64,000 nt of DNA, taken from contig OY829541.1 in the NCBI GenBank assembly GCA_963691705.1, positions 13,448,564-13,512,563 on the forward strand, written 5' to 3'. The translations under genes were made by a program, and so were the position numbers. Shown here in pieces: positions 1-9,999 of this stretch. Each line of letters opens with the position of its first letter. The stretch's first letter is position 1. The notes under the pieces were generated by a model. It saw only the letters and a list, made by a program, of their open reading frames with translations. It did no database searches and was not told where the DNA came from. Source of the DNA: Viola odorata (lineage: Eukaryota > Streptophyta > Magnoliopsida > Malpighiales > Violaceae).

Positions 1-1
1 G

Positions 2-346
2 GAGGAAGAAGCAGAAAGTCCATGCCTACCGTCTCCGGAGACATATACAGATACGTGGGTCATCCACGTAGATGGAGCAAAAAATCAAGAATTAGCTGGC
101 GCAGGAGTTTTCTTAGTTGGACCAAACGGCCTGGAGATGCGATACGCCATCAGAATCCTACAACCATTGTCCAACAATGCGGCTGAATACGAAGCGCTGC
201 TGGCATGACTCAGAATTGGAAACAGTTTCTCTATCGGAGCCACTCCCGGTGGGGAGAAGGAAGACAGAACACGTTTAAAGATCCGAGGAGATTCCAAGCT
301 AATAATGGATTAGGTTCTGGGGAACTCCCAAGCTAGAGAACCCATC
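2..346 (+). pseudogene. Archaeal-type RNase H domain of Tat-lineage Ty3/gypsy, interrupted
   Basis: In the same frame as the integrase downstream, the translation starts inside an RNase H domain (WVIHVDGAKNQ, then NNAAEYEALLA, RGDSKLIMD and VLGNSQAREP). This is the extra archaeal-like RNase H that Tat/Ogre elements carry between the Ty3-type RNase H and the integrase; the enzyme degrades the RNA strand during reverse transcription. Two in-frame stops break it, TGA at 206-208 and TAG at 311-313. About 15 residues between LRIG and LKIRGDSK look unlike the family and may be a small insertion. The domain continues to the left of the window. The stops suggest the pol protein is dead. Confidence 0.85.
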
Positions 347-1816
347 ATGGCCCAATACTTAGCCAAAGTAAAGCATGAGTTGTCAAAGATACAGGAAAAA
401 AACACCCTGGTCACCTTTGAGCACATTCCTAGAGAAAACAATGAAGAGGCCGATAGCCTCTCCAAGATGGCAGCCAATCCGGAAGCCTCAATACCCAGTG
501 ACGTGCGCTATGGAGAACTGCCTACACCTTCTTTCATGGAAGAGCAGGCATCGCTCTGTGTGGAAGAAATGGAAAATGATTGGAGGATCCTAGTGATAGA
601 ATATCTGAAACATGATAAACTACCGGGAGACCAGACAGAGAAAAAGAAAGTCCTAAAACGGGCAGCACGATGCACATATTATAACGGAGAGTTAATACGA
701 AGATGTTTCTCCCATCCGGCCGCTAAATGCATAACGGAGCAAGAAGGCTTACATGTGTTACGAGAAATTCACGAAGGGATATGTGGCATGCACATTGCTA
801 GCGGCACTCTGGCAGCCCAAGTCTTTCGGTCGGGATTTTACTGGCCCACCATTCGACGAGATTGTCATAACTTCGTGAGAACCTGTCAGAAATGCCAGGA
901 ATATGCTAAGATTCCTCGAAAACCTGCTGTGCCAATTTTAGAAATAATCGCACCGTGCCCGTTTGCAAAATGGGGGATTGACATCCTGGGCCCGTTTCCA
1001 AAGGCTAGATCTCAGTTAAAATTCGTGGTCGTAGCGGTAGACTACTTCACAAAGTGGGTCGAAGCTAAGGCATTAGCTACCATCACCGCCGAAAAAATTT
1101 GGCGTTTCTTCAAACACCAAGTCATCATGCGATTTGGAGTACCACGCGTGCTAGTTAGCGACAACGGGACACAATTTACAAGCCAGTTCTTCAGGGATCA
1201 ATGTGCAGAGTTCCAGATAGAGCAAAGATTCTCCTCTGTGGCACATCCCCAAACCAACGGCCAGGCGGAAGTAACTAACCGCAGCATCCTTAGTGGCATC
1301 AAAAGAAACTTGGAAGGGTCCAAGAAGAAATGGCCAGACGAATTGCCATATGTACTATGGGCCTACCGCATGACTGTCAAGGCCAGCACGGGAGAGACCC
1401 CGTTCGCGTTAGCATTCAGATCCGAAGCTGTCACACTAGTCGAGATTGGCATGATGAGCCTCCGGGTGGCTCACTTCAAAGAAGAAAACAATGAAGAAAG
1501 GTTACGAGCTAACCTCGATACTCTACCAGAAACACACGAGGAAACCCTCCTGAAAACCCTGCACTACAAAAGGAAAATGGCACAATATCACAACCGGCAA
1601 GTGAGGGAGCGATTGCTCAAAACCGGAGATTTAGTGCTCAGAGACAGACGGGCAGCAGGACAGCGTATGGGAAAACTCAGTCCAAACTGGGATGGACCGT
1701 ATCGTGTCACCCGCATTGTGGGAAAAGGAGCATACCATCTGGAAACGCTCGAGGGAACGCCCCTGCAGAACTCTTGGAACATCGCTCGGTTGAGGCTATA
1801 CCACGCCAGGAGCTAA
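347..1816 (+). CDS. Ty3/gypsy (Tat lineage) integrase, C-terminal part of pol (element A)
   Basis: Open frame of 489 codons. It begins in the last part of the RNase H (MAQYLAKVKHELSKIQ) and then holds a complete integrase that joins element cDNA to host DNA in the nucleus. The H2C2 zinc finger is visible (H142, H149, C180, C183). The catalytic triad is D212 (WGIDILG), D272 (VSDNGTQF) and E308 (NGQAEV), with the D,D-35-E spacing of retroviral integrases. The C-terminal GPYRV/GKGAYHLETLEG region is the SH3-like DNA-binding fold. No chromodomain follows, which fits Tat rather than chromoviruses. The ATG at 347 is internal to pol, not a real start. The integrase itself has no frameshift or stop, although the RNase H upstream is broken. 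Confidence 0.93.
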   Translation: MAQYLAKVKHELSKIQEKNTLVTFEHIPRENNEEADSLSKMAANPEASIPSDVRYGELPTPSFMEEQASLCVEEMENDWRILVIEYLKHDKLPGDQTEKKKVLKRAARCTYYNGELIRRCFSHPAAKCITEQEGLHVLREIHEGICGMHIASGTLAAQVFRSGFYWPTIRRDCHNFVRTCQKCQEYAKIPRKPAVPILEIIAPCPFAKWGIDILGPFPKARSQLKFVVVAVDYFTKWVEAKALATITAEKIWRFFKHQVIMRFGVPRVLVSDNGTQFTSQFFRDQCAEFQIEQRFSSVAHPQTNGQAEVTNRSILSGIKRNLEGSKKKWPDELPYVLWAYRMTVKASTGETPFALAFRSEAVTLVEIGMMSLRVAHFKEENNEERLRANLDTLPETHEETLLKTLHYKRKMAQYHNRQVRERLLKTGDLVLRDRRAAGQRMGKLSPNWDGPYRVTRIVGKGAYHLETLEGTPLQNSWNIARLRLYHARS

Positions 1817-1904
1817 TCGGGTAACATCAAAGTTATTCTAATAAATGAATATTGAGATATTCACCGTGCGTTTGCTACTAGTAATATGCAGGTAGCAAAG
1901 AATG

Positions 1905-2395
1905 CCAGGGGTGAAAATCCTATCCTTGTGATGGCTGGTCTTGATCAGACAGCTCATTAAGACGAGGCACGCCCTGGCATAACAAGGCATTTGGGAGTGA
2001 AAATCCTATCCTTGTGGTAACCGTGCTCACATAGACGACCCATTAAGACGAGGCACGACCCCAAACGGCTCCCCGGAGTGAAAATCCTATCCTTGCGGTA
2101 ACCGTGCTCACATAGACGGCCCGTTAAGATGAGGCACGCCCCGGAATCCTTGGGAGTGAAATCCTATTCTTGTGGTAACCCCATATGGAGAGGCACGCCC
2201 CAAGGAGAGACCAACTCCGTCCTGGAAGTGAAAATCCTATCCTTGTGGTAACCGTGCTCACATAGACGGCCCATTGAGACGAGGCACGATTCCACGGACG
2301 TGAGGTACAACGCTTGGGGGTGAAAAGTCCTATCCTTGTGATGGCTAGTCCTGATCAGACAGCTCACTAAGACGAGGCACTCCCCAAAGCCTATC
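1905..2395. repeat. Tandem repeat, about 75-85 bp unit, six copies
   Basis: Six degenerate copies share a start like gtgaaaatcctatcc and an end like aagacgaggcacg. They begin near 1912, 1996, 2078, 2155, 2226 and 2319. Two interior variants alternate: 'gtgatggct...gatcagacagc' (first and last copies) and 'gtggtaaccgtgctcacatag' (middle copies). The fourth copy is internally shortened. Confidence 0.85.
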
Positions 2396-2620
2396 TGTGG
2401 CGAAAGGAAACAAAGACATCCCAACTAGTAGCCGCGCGGTTGATACCCGGTGAAGCGATATTGGAGCCTATCTGTGGCGAAAGGAAACAAAGACATCCCA
2501 ACTAGTAGCCGCGCGGTCGATACCTGGTGAAGTGATGTTGGAGCCTATTTGTGGCGAAAAGAAATAAAAGAAATCCTAACTAGTAGCCGCGCGGTTGATA
2601 CCCGGTGAAACGATGACGGA
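2385..2620. repeat. Tandem repeat, about 78 bp unit, three copies
   Basis: Three near-identical copies contain 'gcctatctgtggcgaaa' followed by 'actagtagccgcgcggt' and end 'cggtgaagcgat'. The copies begin near 2388, 2465 and 2542, directly after the first array, with a different unit. Confidence 0.85.
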
Positions 2621-3005
2621 GAGGTGACCATACTGCAACAACAACGTTGAAACAGACGTAAAGCCCCCTCTGACAACGAGGGACGGCAGGAATATGAGTG
2701 CAGCAGATGCGGAAGCAACGCTGATTTACTCTCAGAAAGGCTATCGGAGGATATAATGGACATGCTACTTGAATGCAGCTGATGAAAAGCTAACGGGATA
2801 CAACGCGAAACTATGCGTCTATGGAAACCTAACGCCAAACGTCCCATGCAGACAAGTGATCAAACGGCATTATGAAGAAAAGCAGATAAAGAACTTCTAT
2901 CCAAAAAGAGTGGATTAGCCAAGTCAAGGCCGACATCATTTAAAATACAAAATATGGACGGGCCCGTCAGCCACAAAAATGTAAAACATCTAAACAACAA
3001 AAAAT

Positions 3006-5297
3006 CTAAAGATTGGGCGGCGCGTTGACCCCTCCTTGCTGAGCAGCCTTCCACTGGTAGAAACCGCTATCAGTAATGGATGAGGCTCTCTTGTCAAAAT
3101 ACGCAGAGAGATCTTCAATACGGAGCTCCTCAACTCCATAATGATGCATCACGGCTTCTGACATGATTCCCCCACCCTGCTCTAAGTACCAACGGTTCTT
3201 CTCAGTGTTAAGGGAGGAATCGGCAGATAGCTCAGCGTTCCTCTGTCTCTCTAGACGCAGGCTATTCTCCTCCTGAGAGAGGCGTATGGCCAGATCAGCG
3301 CGTTGTCGCTTCTCCTCCTCCAAAGCCAACTTAGCGGCCTCCAACTCTTGTTTAACCGCGATAGCATCTCCCCGAGCAGTCTCCATACCTTCGTTGGCAG
3401 CAGCAAGGGCATTTTCAAGACGCTGTCGCTCTTCCAGCAGCCTGTTTATCTCTCCTTGCCCGTTAGCTGCAGCTTTGGCATTCTCCTCATCCATATAGTG
3501 AAGATGGCAAAGTATAGAAAACGCCTGAGAGCGAAGGAAATTGATGCGCCCCTGCTCGCCCCGAGCCACAAAGGCATCCCTCTCTCTTGGAAGAGACAGA
3601 ATCTCTGCCACTAGATAAGCGGTAGAGGAAATCATGGTCTCATGATCAGCATCAGCAGGAAACTGCAGAATACTGTCCCTAAAGGAGCGTAAGCTAACGT
3701 GATGAGTCGGTAGGAGAGGAGGCTCGTAGGGAGAGACACCAGCCATTAAGGCAGGGGCGGGACCACCCCTCGCAATAGTTGGATGAGGCATCGGAACAAA
3801 GAACAATGCACCAGGAGAAGCTGGCCAGCTAGTGGAGCCCTCCACGTTAGGCATTGAGACCTCATTACCTCCGGGCACCTCAGGATTAAGGGCATCAGAA
3901 TCAGAGCCCCTTGGGGTGTGCGCGGAATGAATCGGAGAACCAGGAGGCACATGGGGTTGGCCGCCAAAATCAACAGGTTTCGATTGATCAGCAGACGCAC
4001 TCTCGCCCCCAAGGGCACTTGAACTACGATTGGCGGCCGAGGAAGAAGGCTTATTCGGAAGATCATAGCGAGCCTTCTTCTGACGCTCGCGAAGGACATC
4101 GGCGATACCCATATCTCCCTGGGAGGTAGAGGGGACAGAAGCAGCAACGACTTCCTAAATAACGCAGAACGTGATAAGGAAACTGTGCAAAAGGAAAGAC
4201 AAAAGTTTTAAAAATAAGAAAAATGCTCACCTGAGTGGTGGAGGACACAAGAGGAATCCCAACAGGAATCGAATCAACCGTAGCCTCTGAAGAGACAACA
4301 GTCTGGGACGAAACGGATGGGGCAGCACGTGCTTTCCTAGGCCTTTTCTGTCTTACAACCCGAGGGCCTGTAACGTTAACGGTAGCAGTGGCCTCCCCTT
4401 CCTCGGTGTTAGCAGCAGCAGCAACAGCTCTAGCTTCAGCGGCAGCTTTCTTTTTCGCCTCCTGTTTCCTCCTCCTTCGGAAATACTTGGGCTCCCAACC
4501 AGGCGGAGGCACTGCACAATCACAAAACGTTAGCGGTATTACTTCTTGACAACGCAAAGAAAAAAGGTCAAATGCTCACCCTTCTTGCACTGTTCCACGG
4601 GCAACCCGTTGGCCACTTTTTGGGCATCAACGCTAAAATCAAATTGAAGCAGCGTCTTCAACCAGCCATCCTCCGGGTCGGAAAGAGGTTTCCGATGACC
4701 CCAAGCCCCATCTTTAATTGTTTCGTTGAAGCCAGCCCTCCACAACGGCTCAGGCAGATCAACAATAAAAAATTCCTCTTTCCAGTGAGGAATGGAAGAC
4801 TCAATGCCCATTAGTTTCCAAGTAAAGGGCTTCAAAGAACCGTCTTCGTAGCGAGGCGATATCGATATCAGCCCTTTACGGGAATACAATTGGAAAATGT
4901 CATGAAGCAACGCTAAGGTGGGAGATTCTATTCCCTTGAAACGGCACAGTGCGGCAAAAGCACTAACGACACAAATCGCGTTAGGACTCAACTGGGCCGG
5001 AGCCAAATCAGAATCAGCCAACAACAATTTTACAAGCGGGTCAAGAGGGAGACGAAACCCATGATCGAAGAGCTTAGCATACAGCATTCTACTAGTTCCG
5101 GGAAAAATGTTGTTCAGTCGAAGCTACTCAGAAGCAGGATGCACGGGATATTCCTTGGGAAATCGTGCAGAAAACCCAGCAAGTCTACGGTTAATTAAGG
5201 GCAGCGTGTACAAAGAAGTGGGAGTGGTATCAATTACTTCTTCCCCGGAGGACCTTTGAGGATCTCCTTCTTCAGAGGATTTCTTAGTTCTAGCCAT
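3006..5297 (-). pseudogene. Antisense gene 1 of element A (gypsy-type transposon domain + coiled coil), three exons, one in-frame stop
   Basis: Read on the minus strand from the ATG at 5297 (MARTKKSSEEGD). Exon 1 is 5297-4580, intron 4579-4512, exon 2 4511-4231, intron 4230-4155, exon 3 4154-3006 (stop). Both introns start GTGAG and end AG, and the frame is kept across both joins. Exon 1 has a domain (HGFRLPLDPLV, LAPAQLSPNA, HWKEEFFIVDLPEPLWR) that I recall as typical of Pfam 'putative gypsy type transposon' (PF04195). Exon 2 is basic and Ala-rich with NLS-like RRRRK and RQKRPRK. Exon 3 has a low-complexity linker, then a long coiled coil (about EINRLLEERQ to RNAELSADS). A TAG at 5126-5124 interrupts exon 1 in frame. 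Antisense ORFs are documented in Tat-lineage elements; their function is unknown. Confidence 0.75.
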
Positions 5298-5914
5298 GAC
5301 CAACAAGGAAGAAACAAAGAGAAAAGAAAAAGGATGTGTACGTTGTACCTTCGTGAAAGAGAACGCGAGGAGTCTTGAACCAGAAAGAGAGAGCGGCGCA
5401 AAGTATTTATCCAAAGACACAATAGCGTATAAGGGAAAGATGGAAAAAGAAAAATAGGTAGAAGAAACAATAGATATAACCCTGAAAAGGCGACCAGTCA
5501 GCAGCAGACACGTGGCGAAGCAACGCGTCATAAAGTAAGGCACGCGCCAGAAGGTGCAAATTTGAAATAAGGACGAAACGCCTCTGCAATCGCAACTCCC
5601 TAGGAGACGCTTGCTCCAAACACCCCTCTGAGGAAGGACACGTGTCTTCTTTCATCATTACCCTTCAAGTCGCATTAAATGAGGAACAGAGGGATTGATT
5701 AAAAAATATAAAAAGCAGCACTGGCCTTGCCAAACGGCGCGAGGATACAAAGAAGATAAAGAAGGAATAAATGGTAATATCATACAGTACGACAAAGGAT
5801 ACAAAGCGTTAGCATTATTACAAGAGAAACAATGTTCGAATGATTTTCAAGAAATAACAAAAGAAGAGACAACAACAAGAAGAACAAGGAAAGGCCCAGG
5901 CACCATCGCTAGCG
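5298..5914. other. Spacer between antisense genes 1 and 2
   Basis: Contains the putative 5' leader and promoter of antisense gene 1 (5298-5420), then purine-rich sequence up to the stop codon of antisense gene 2. I see no coding sequence. Confidence 0.5.
5404..5410 (-). promoter_or_regulatory. TATA-like box upstream of antisense gene 1
   Basis: The minus strand reads ggATAAATActt about 110 bp upstream of the ATG at 5297, a plausible core promoter for the antisense transcript. Prediction only. Confidence 0.4.
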
Positions 5915-8013
5915 TTAGGCTTTCTCCCTCGAAGGGTCAGAAGAACCGTTGTCACCTTTGCTAATCTCACCCATCACGATAGATATGTAATCAGCTACCT
6001 GGGCCGGATCCGAAGGGTTACCTTTGAAACGGGACGCAAATCCAGAAATGAAGGCCTCCAGAACCCTCTTCCTCCATAACTCTTCCTTTAATGACGCCCT
6101 AGCAGACCCCTCATCTCGAGCAAGTACCTCTTCGCGGAGAAAGAGTTTTTTCTTCCTTTCTAGCGCCAATTCCGCCTCCAGAACTTCTATCTTGGCTTTC
6201 CCGATAGATTTTTCTCTGTCCAATTCCGTTTGGGACGATTCACAAAGACGCGTCAGCAACCTAGAGTGCTCCACCGCCTTCTCTAGCTGCACCCTTGCAA
6301 CACACAATGCGCTGGAAAAATTACGGGACTCGCGATCGTGAATTTTGAATTGATAATTCAGATGGCGGAAGAAGTCCAGAGAATCATTCAGAACATGGTG
6401 AAAGCGTGCCGAGGGAGGGAGTTGAAGAAATTCCTCTTTCTCCTTTTTGGAACTCAGCATCTCCCCTATCAAGGGTGCAGTAAACTCATCTCGAGAAAAA
6501 GGTTGGGGAACCCTGACAGCGCGAAGGGCATCAAAGCAGAACCCTGCAAGATTCATACGATAGGCCGGGACCCCGTCAGGACCGCCGCAGGCAAGATTGA
6601 TCGAGGGAGGCGGAGAAGAGCCCTGAGGAAAAATACTCTTGAAAGGAGTAAAAAACAGCTGCGGAGTAACCTTAGGCGGTAGCTCAGCAGTCGAATCCGC
6701 CACAGGAGGCGTGACCACTACGTCAGGAATACAATGAGCAATCGGAGAATCGGGAGCGTCAACCATGGGAGGAGAACATTCCATCGGTAGGCCCTCTCCC
6801 TCAGAAGAACAAGTTTTTTCCAACGCCTCAGCGGCTCCCGTTGGCTGAGAGGCGCCCGCATCAGACAAAACAGCAGGCGTAGAAACAGTTGCCACATCCA
6901 CAGGAGATGTCCCGGTAGCTTGTCCACTAGTGGCCACTCGAAGTTTTTTCCGACGCTGGGAAGCAGCAAGAGAAGAAGCGTGGCAAAGGTCTGACTTAGC
7001 ATCCGCATCTTCATCATCGCTAGTAATTACCGTCGTTGCGACAGGCCTGGAGTCCGTCCCCTTGCGACGCTCCGGTAGCCAATTTTCCACAAAGCGAGAA
7101 GTTCGCACAGAGCTAACGGGCCTTCGCCCTCCCCGGGCAACCGTCTTAGTTCTCTTCCTCGAAGGAGGAACGCCACCCCGACTTGAGCCCTCGGCCGAAG
7201 GTGAGGCCGGTAAAGTTTGAAGCTGTATTACGTTCAGAGGAGTACCAGTGTCTCCTGGGAATCAATCGTTAGCTTCTTATAGCAAACAAAGCATGCGAGG
7301 GCCAAAGTAAAGAAGATATGGAAAGAAATAGGCTCACCCATAACGCACTCTTCCAGAGGTTTGAACAGAGCAAAGGCACGAATACGGTAGTGGGTATTCT
7401 CGTCTAACAAAGCGTTAGCCTGGTCCAACTCAGTTCTGGACAAAATCGCGGGATTTGTCCAAATGGGACCTATCAGTTCCTGATTGAAATTGATACGCCA
7501 CAAACGTTACGGTAGCTCCAGAACAAAGAAGCTGCTCTTCCAATCAGCTACACCCTTCTTGAAGCCGTGAAAACGTTGCCAAAATGACTGCACGAGCGCA
7601 TCATCCCACCGGGGAGTAATCTCGATTAAACAATTGTAGCAAATCATGCTAAAGAATTTGCGAAACAAATTGATAGATGGGGTAAAAATATTCTTCAACT
7701 CGCAAGCGGAAGGAGTTATCTGGGCAGGATTAAGGCTATACTCCCGCAGCAGAGTTAGTATCGACTCATGAACGGGAAAGCGGAAACCATAAAGGAACAT
7801 TTTAAAATAAAGAAGCCTACTGTGGCCCCACCCTGGATTATGAAGCCGCATATCACTTCCGGGAATAGAAGGCTCATGCCCAAGAGGAAAGGTAATACCA
7901 TGTTCCTCCAATTCAGCTTTCAGAACCACATCGCAGGTAAAAATACTCGGTGATTGGGCGACCTCGGGATCCATGGGCCTAGAGATAATCTGGCGAGGTC
8001 TATTCCTAGCCAT
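5915..8013 (-). pseudogene. Antisense gene 2 of element A, diverged paralogue of gene 1, two exons, one in-frame stop
   Basis: Minus strand from the ATG at 8013 (MARNRPRQIIS). Exon 1 is 8013-7338, intron 7337-7255 (GTGAG...CCCAG), exon 2 7254-5915. The join keeps the frame and is in phase 1, the same place and phase as the first intron of gene 1. Exon 1 matches gene 1 in order: YGFRFPVHESI, LNPAQITPSA, DWKSSFFVLELP, LWRI. A TAA at 7509-7507 sits where gene 1 has E in LPEPLWR. Exon 2 (446 codons) starts Ser/Arg-rich with an NLS-like SRKRTK, continues through an acidic linker, then a segment (PSARFHHVLNDSLDFFRHLN) leading into a long coiled coil (about VQLEKAVEHS to FLREEVLARDE). The two genes are clearly paralogous but strongly diverged. 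Confidence 0.75.
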
Positions 8014-8597
8014 AGCAAACCAACAAAAAAGGAAATCTGAGAAGGGACGAATTGATACCTTAAAGGAGAAGAATCGCAGAGAAATCGGCGGACAGTGACG
8101 AGCGGCCGAAAAGGTATTCGGAGAAGAAGACGAAGGAAGACAAAAAGGAAAATTCGAAGTGAGGGCAAAAGTTTTGAGAAATTGGAGAATGTCCATTCTT
8201 AAAGGATAAAAATGCCACCGCATTAATTGAGTCACCAATCGGGCGAAGACGCGTGTAAAAGAAGTTGGCCACGTGGAAGCACATTAAAGAAATTTGAAAA
8301 AAGAGAAGTTATTCGTCGAGACTCCCCAAATGGGCGAGACAGTATTGACCCGGTCAGAGTAACCGCGAAGCGATTGCCTCAGTCAGGCCAACCGCTTGCG
8401 TTAGCTATCACCAAGAACCAGCAGGCTAACGGAAATAACGACAAAATTGAAAAGGTAGAAAACATCATTTTATTCATAAAACGCCAATAGGCGGGTACAA
8501 TGCAAAACGGCTAATCCTCATCAGGCCAATAAATGCCATGGTGATAAACCCCGTCATCATCAAGGAATGGCATCTTCCCGTCAGCATTCGGGACCGG
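8014..8597. other. Spacer between antisense genes 2 and 3
   Basis: Holds the putative 5' leader of antisense gene 2. No strong TATA box is seen; an A/T-rich stretch lies near 8205-8215. The rest is unassigned sequence. Confidence 0.4.
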
Positions 8598-8933
8598 CTA
8601 GTCTGCCTCCCTTTCTGGGCAGGACCCTAACGGGCACGACTTTTCTTTGACACTCGAATCTGCCAACCCCACACCAGCACTGGTGGGAAAATCCTCACTC
8701 AGCGAGCAATCAGGGGAAGGAAAACGTTTGCCGCCCTCTTGAATAGCAGAACCAGAAGAAGCCAAAGTCGCAAAGGGCGTCTGGGAAGTCCGTTTCCCCT
8801 GCTTCTTACGACCCTTTCGGCGGACCGGAGGCCTCCATGGTGGCGAAGGAGGGGGATGATCTGAGTCCGGCGAAGTCGGGGGAGTCGGCAAGGAGTCGCG
8901 ATCCATGGAACTTAAGAAATAAAAATCTGCCAT
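8598..8933 (-). CDS. Antisense ORF 3 of element A, small Pro/basic protein
   Basis: 111 codons from the ATG at 8933 (MADFYFLSSMDRDS), unrecognised. The N-terminal third is Pro/Ser-rich (LPTPPTSPDSDHPPPSPP) and is followed by a strongly basic patch (RRKGRKKQGKR) that could be a nuclear localisation signal; the C-terminus is Ser/Glu-rich. A TATA box (ctATATAAG) lies about 70 bp upstream on the same strand. It may be a stand-alone gene or a first exon whose later exons were lost. The intact frame plus well-placed TATA box argue it is more than chance. Confidence 0.5.
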   Translation of the reverse strand: MADFYFLSSMDRDSLPTPPTSPDSDHPPPSPPWRPPVRRKGRKKQGKRTSQTPFATLASSGSAIQEGGKRFPSPDCSLSEDFPTSAGVGLADSSVKEKSCPLGSCPEREAD

Positions 8934-8998
8934 GTCACCTGCAAAAGCAAAAAAGAAGGAAAAGGATGAAGATGAACAGGAAAGGAAAACCAAACTCC

Positions 8999-9007
8999 CT
9001 TATATAG
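8999..9007 (-). promoter_or_regulatory. TATA box of antisense ORF 3
   Basis: The minus strand reads ggctATATAAGgg, a consensus TATA box about 70 bp upstream of the ATG at 8933. Confidence 0.55.
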
Positions 9008-9549
9008 CCGAGTGAGCATTTTGATCCCTGAAAAATCAATTAAGACGCTTGGGAAAAATAACTGCAATTGCAGAATCCGATCCGTCACAGGCGCATCTGC
9101 TCATTGAACGCACCAATCAAAGGGCACCAAAGAACCGCCCAACCACCTGTCACTGAAAAGACGGCCCTGTAACAGTCAAGACAGAGCATTCATTGCAAAT
9201 CCCCGGAACACGACCACTGCAATACAATGTCCCGAGGAAGACCCGTTTTCAGTTGGGCTCATGACAAATATTTCCAACCAATAAAGCAAGCAACCACGCA
9301 AGAAAAAGAGAAGACTTGGGAAAAAGCAGAGACAGTTATTTATTTATGGTCAGGTGGCCTTAGCGTTCAAATATGTACAAGAAGCATAAGTAAAACAACG
9401 AGAAGAAGCGAAGCCAGCGGTCAGATATTGGACCCCGCATCATCTTCCCCTAGCACAATGGGAACCTCCCTTAAAGCGTCAGCGACGGAGGTCAGTTCGG
9501 AAGAGCAAGCTCTCATGCCCTTTAGGCAGCAGGCCAGCAGATCTTTCCT
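9008..9549. other. Spacer between antisense ORFs 3 and 4
   Basis: No gene seen. It contains a second, imperfect copy (about 9238-9262) of the sequence that precedes the 3' LTR: ttttcagttgggctcatga here versus ttttcagttgggcttatga at 9982-10002. Confidence 0.5.
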
Positions 9550-9804
9550 CTACTGCAGCATCGAGGCCACCACATCAAGGTGAGCACTGACAGTGGCCAG
9601 TTTCACCAAACTCTCTAGGGGATTAAAATCCTCCAGAGTTATTCCCAACTGTCTAGACAGAATAGGGGTTAGCACCCCCTGCAACTCTAGGACATCCTCG
9701 GAGGTCTTGGTGATCATCCTCTCCAGGAAGCCGATGTCACCCTCAGTAAGATTCTTCAGGGTCAGAGTTTTGGAGATCAGGAAATTGCGAGTCAGTTCAT
9801 CCAT
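9550..9804 (-). CDS. Antisense ORF 4 of element A, small acidic/leucine-rich protein
   Basis: 84 codons from the ATG at 9804 (MDELTRNFLISKTL). Family unknown. It looks helical and Leu-rich (GFLERMITKTSEDVLELQ, ESLVKLATVSAHL) and has no signal peptide or membrane span. A TATA box (TATAAATC) lies about 65 bp upstream on the same strand. Its reading direction and spacing follow the three antisense genes to its left, so I infer it belongs to the same set. Confidence 0.45.
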   Translation of the reverse strand: MDELTRNFLISKTLTLKNLTEGDIGFLERMITKTSEDVLELQGVLTPILSRQLGITLEDFNPLESLVKLATVSAHLDVVASMLQ

Positions 9805-9865
9805 GGCGGAATATGAAAAGAAAGAACGTGAAAAATGCGAAGAAACTGGCATAGAGAAATCTCTG

Positions 9866-9873
9866 ATTTATAG
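9866..9873 (-). promoter_or_regulatory. TATA box of antisense ORF 4
   Basis: The minus strand reads gatcTATAAATCag, about 65 bp upstream of the ATG at 9804. Confidence 0.5.
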
Positions 9874-9957
9874 ATCCTGACAAAAAACCGTCAGGACCGT
9901 CTTCTGAAGCAAAACCGCCCCGGTACTTAAAGGGACTCTCCGTAAGAGAAGGAACGT

Positions 9958-9999
9958 TAGCCCTTGGTAAACACTTGGGCTCATTTTCAGTTGGGCTTA
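9958..9999 (+). promoter_or_regulatory. Polypurine-tract/LTR-junction region of element A
   Basis: The sequence before the 3' LTR (agcccttggtaaacac, then ttttcagttgggctta) is almost the same as the one before the right LTR of element C (33685-33726). It is therefore likely the plus-strand priming region of both elements. Confidence 0.6.

Larger units (their letters stand above)
1817..3005 (+). other. 3' non-coding region of element A between pol and the antisense genes
   Basis: No coding region is supported here. The stretch holds two tandem arrays (about 1905-2400 and 2385-2620) and then unique sequence to the stop codon of the first antisense gene. Tat-lineage elements such as Retand are known for long 3' regions with tandem repeats. 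Confidence 0.7.

Noticed and set aside
1..1816. Chromodomain after the integrase
   Set aside because: The frame ends soon after the SH3-like part; no chromodomain residues are seen, which is consistent with the Tat lineage.
2545..2847. 100-codon minus frame next to the repeats
   Set aside because: No recognisable domain, no TATA or splice context, partly in the tandem array. It might be a lost antisense exon but I cannot support it.
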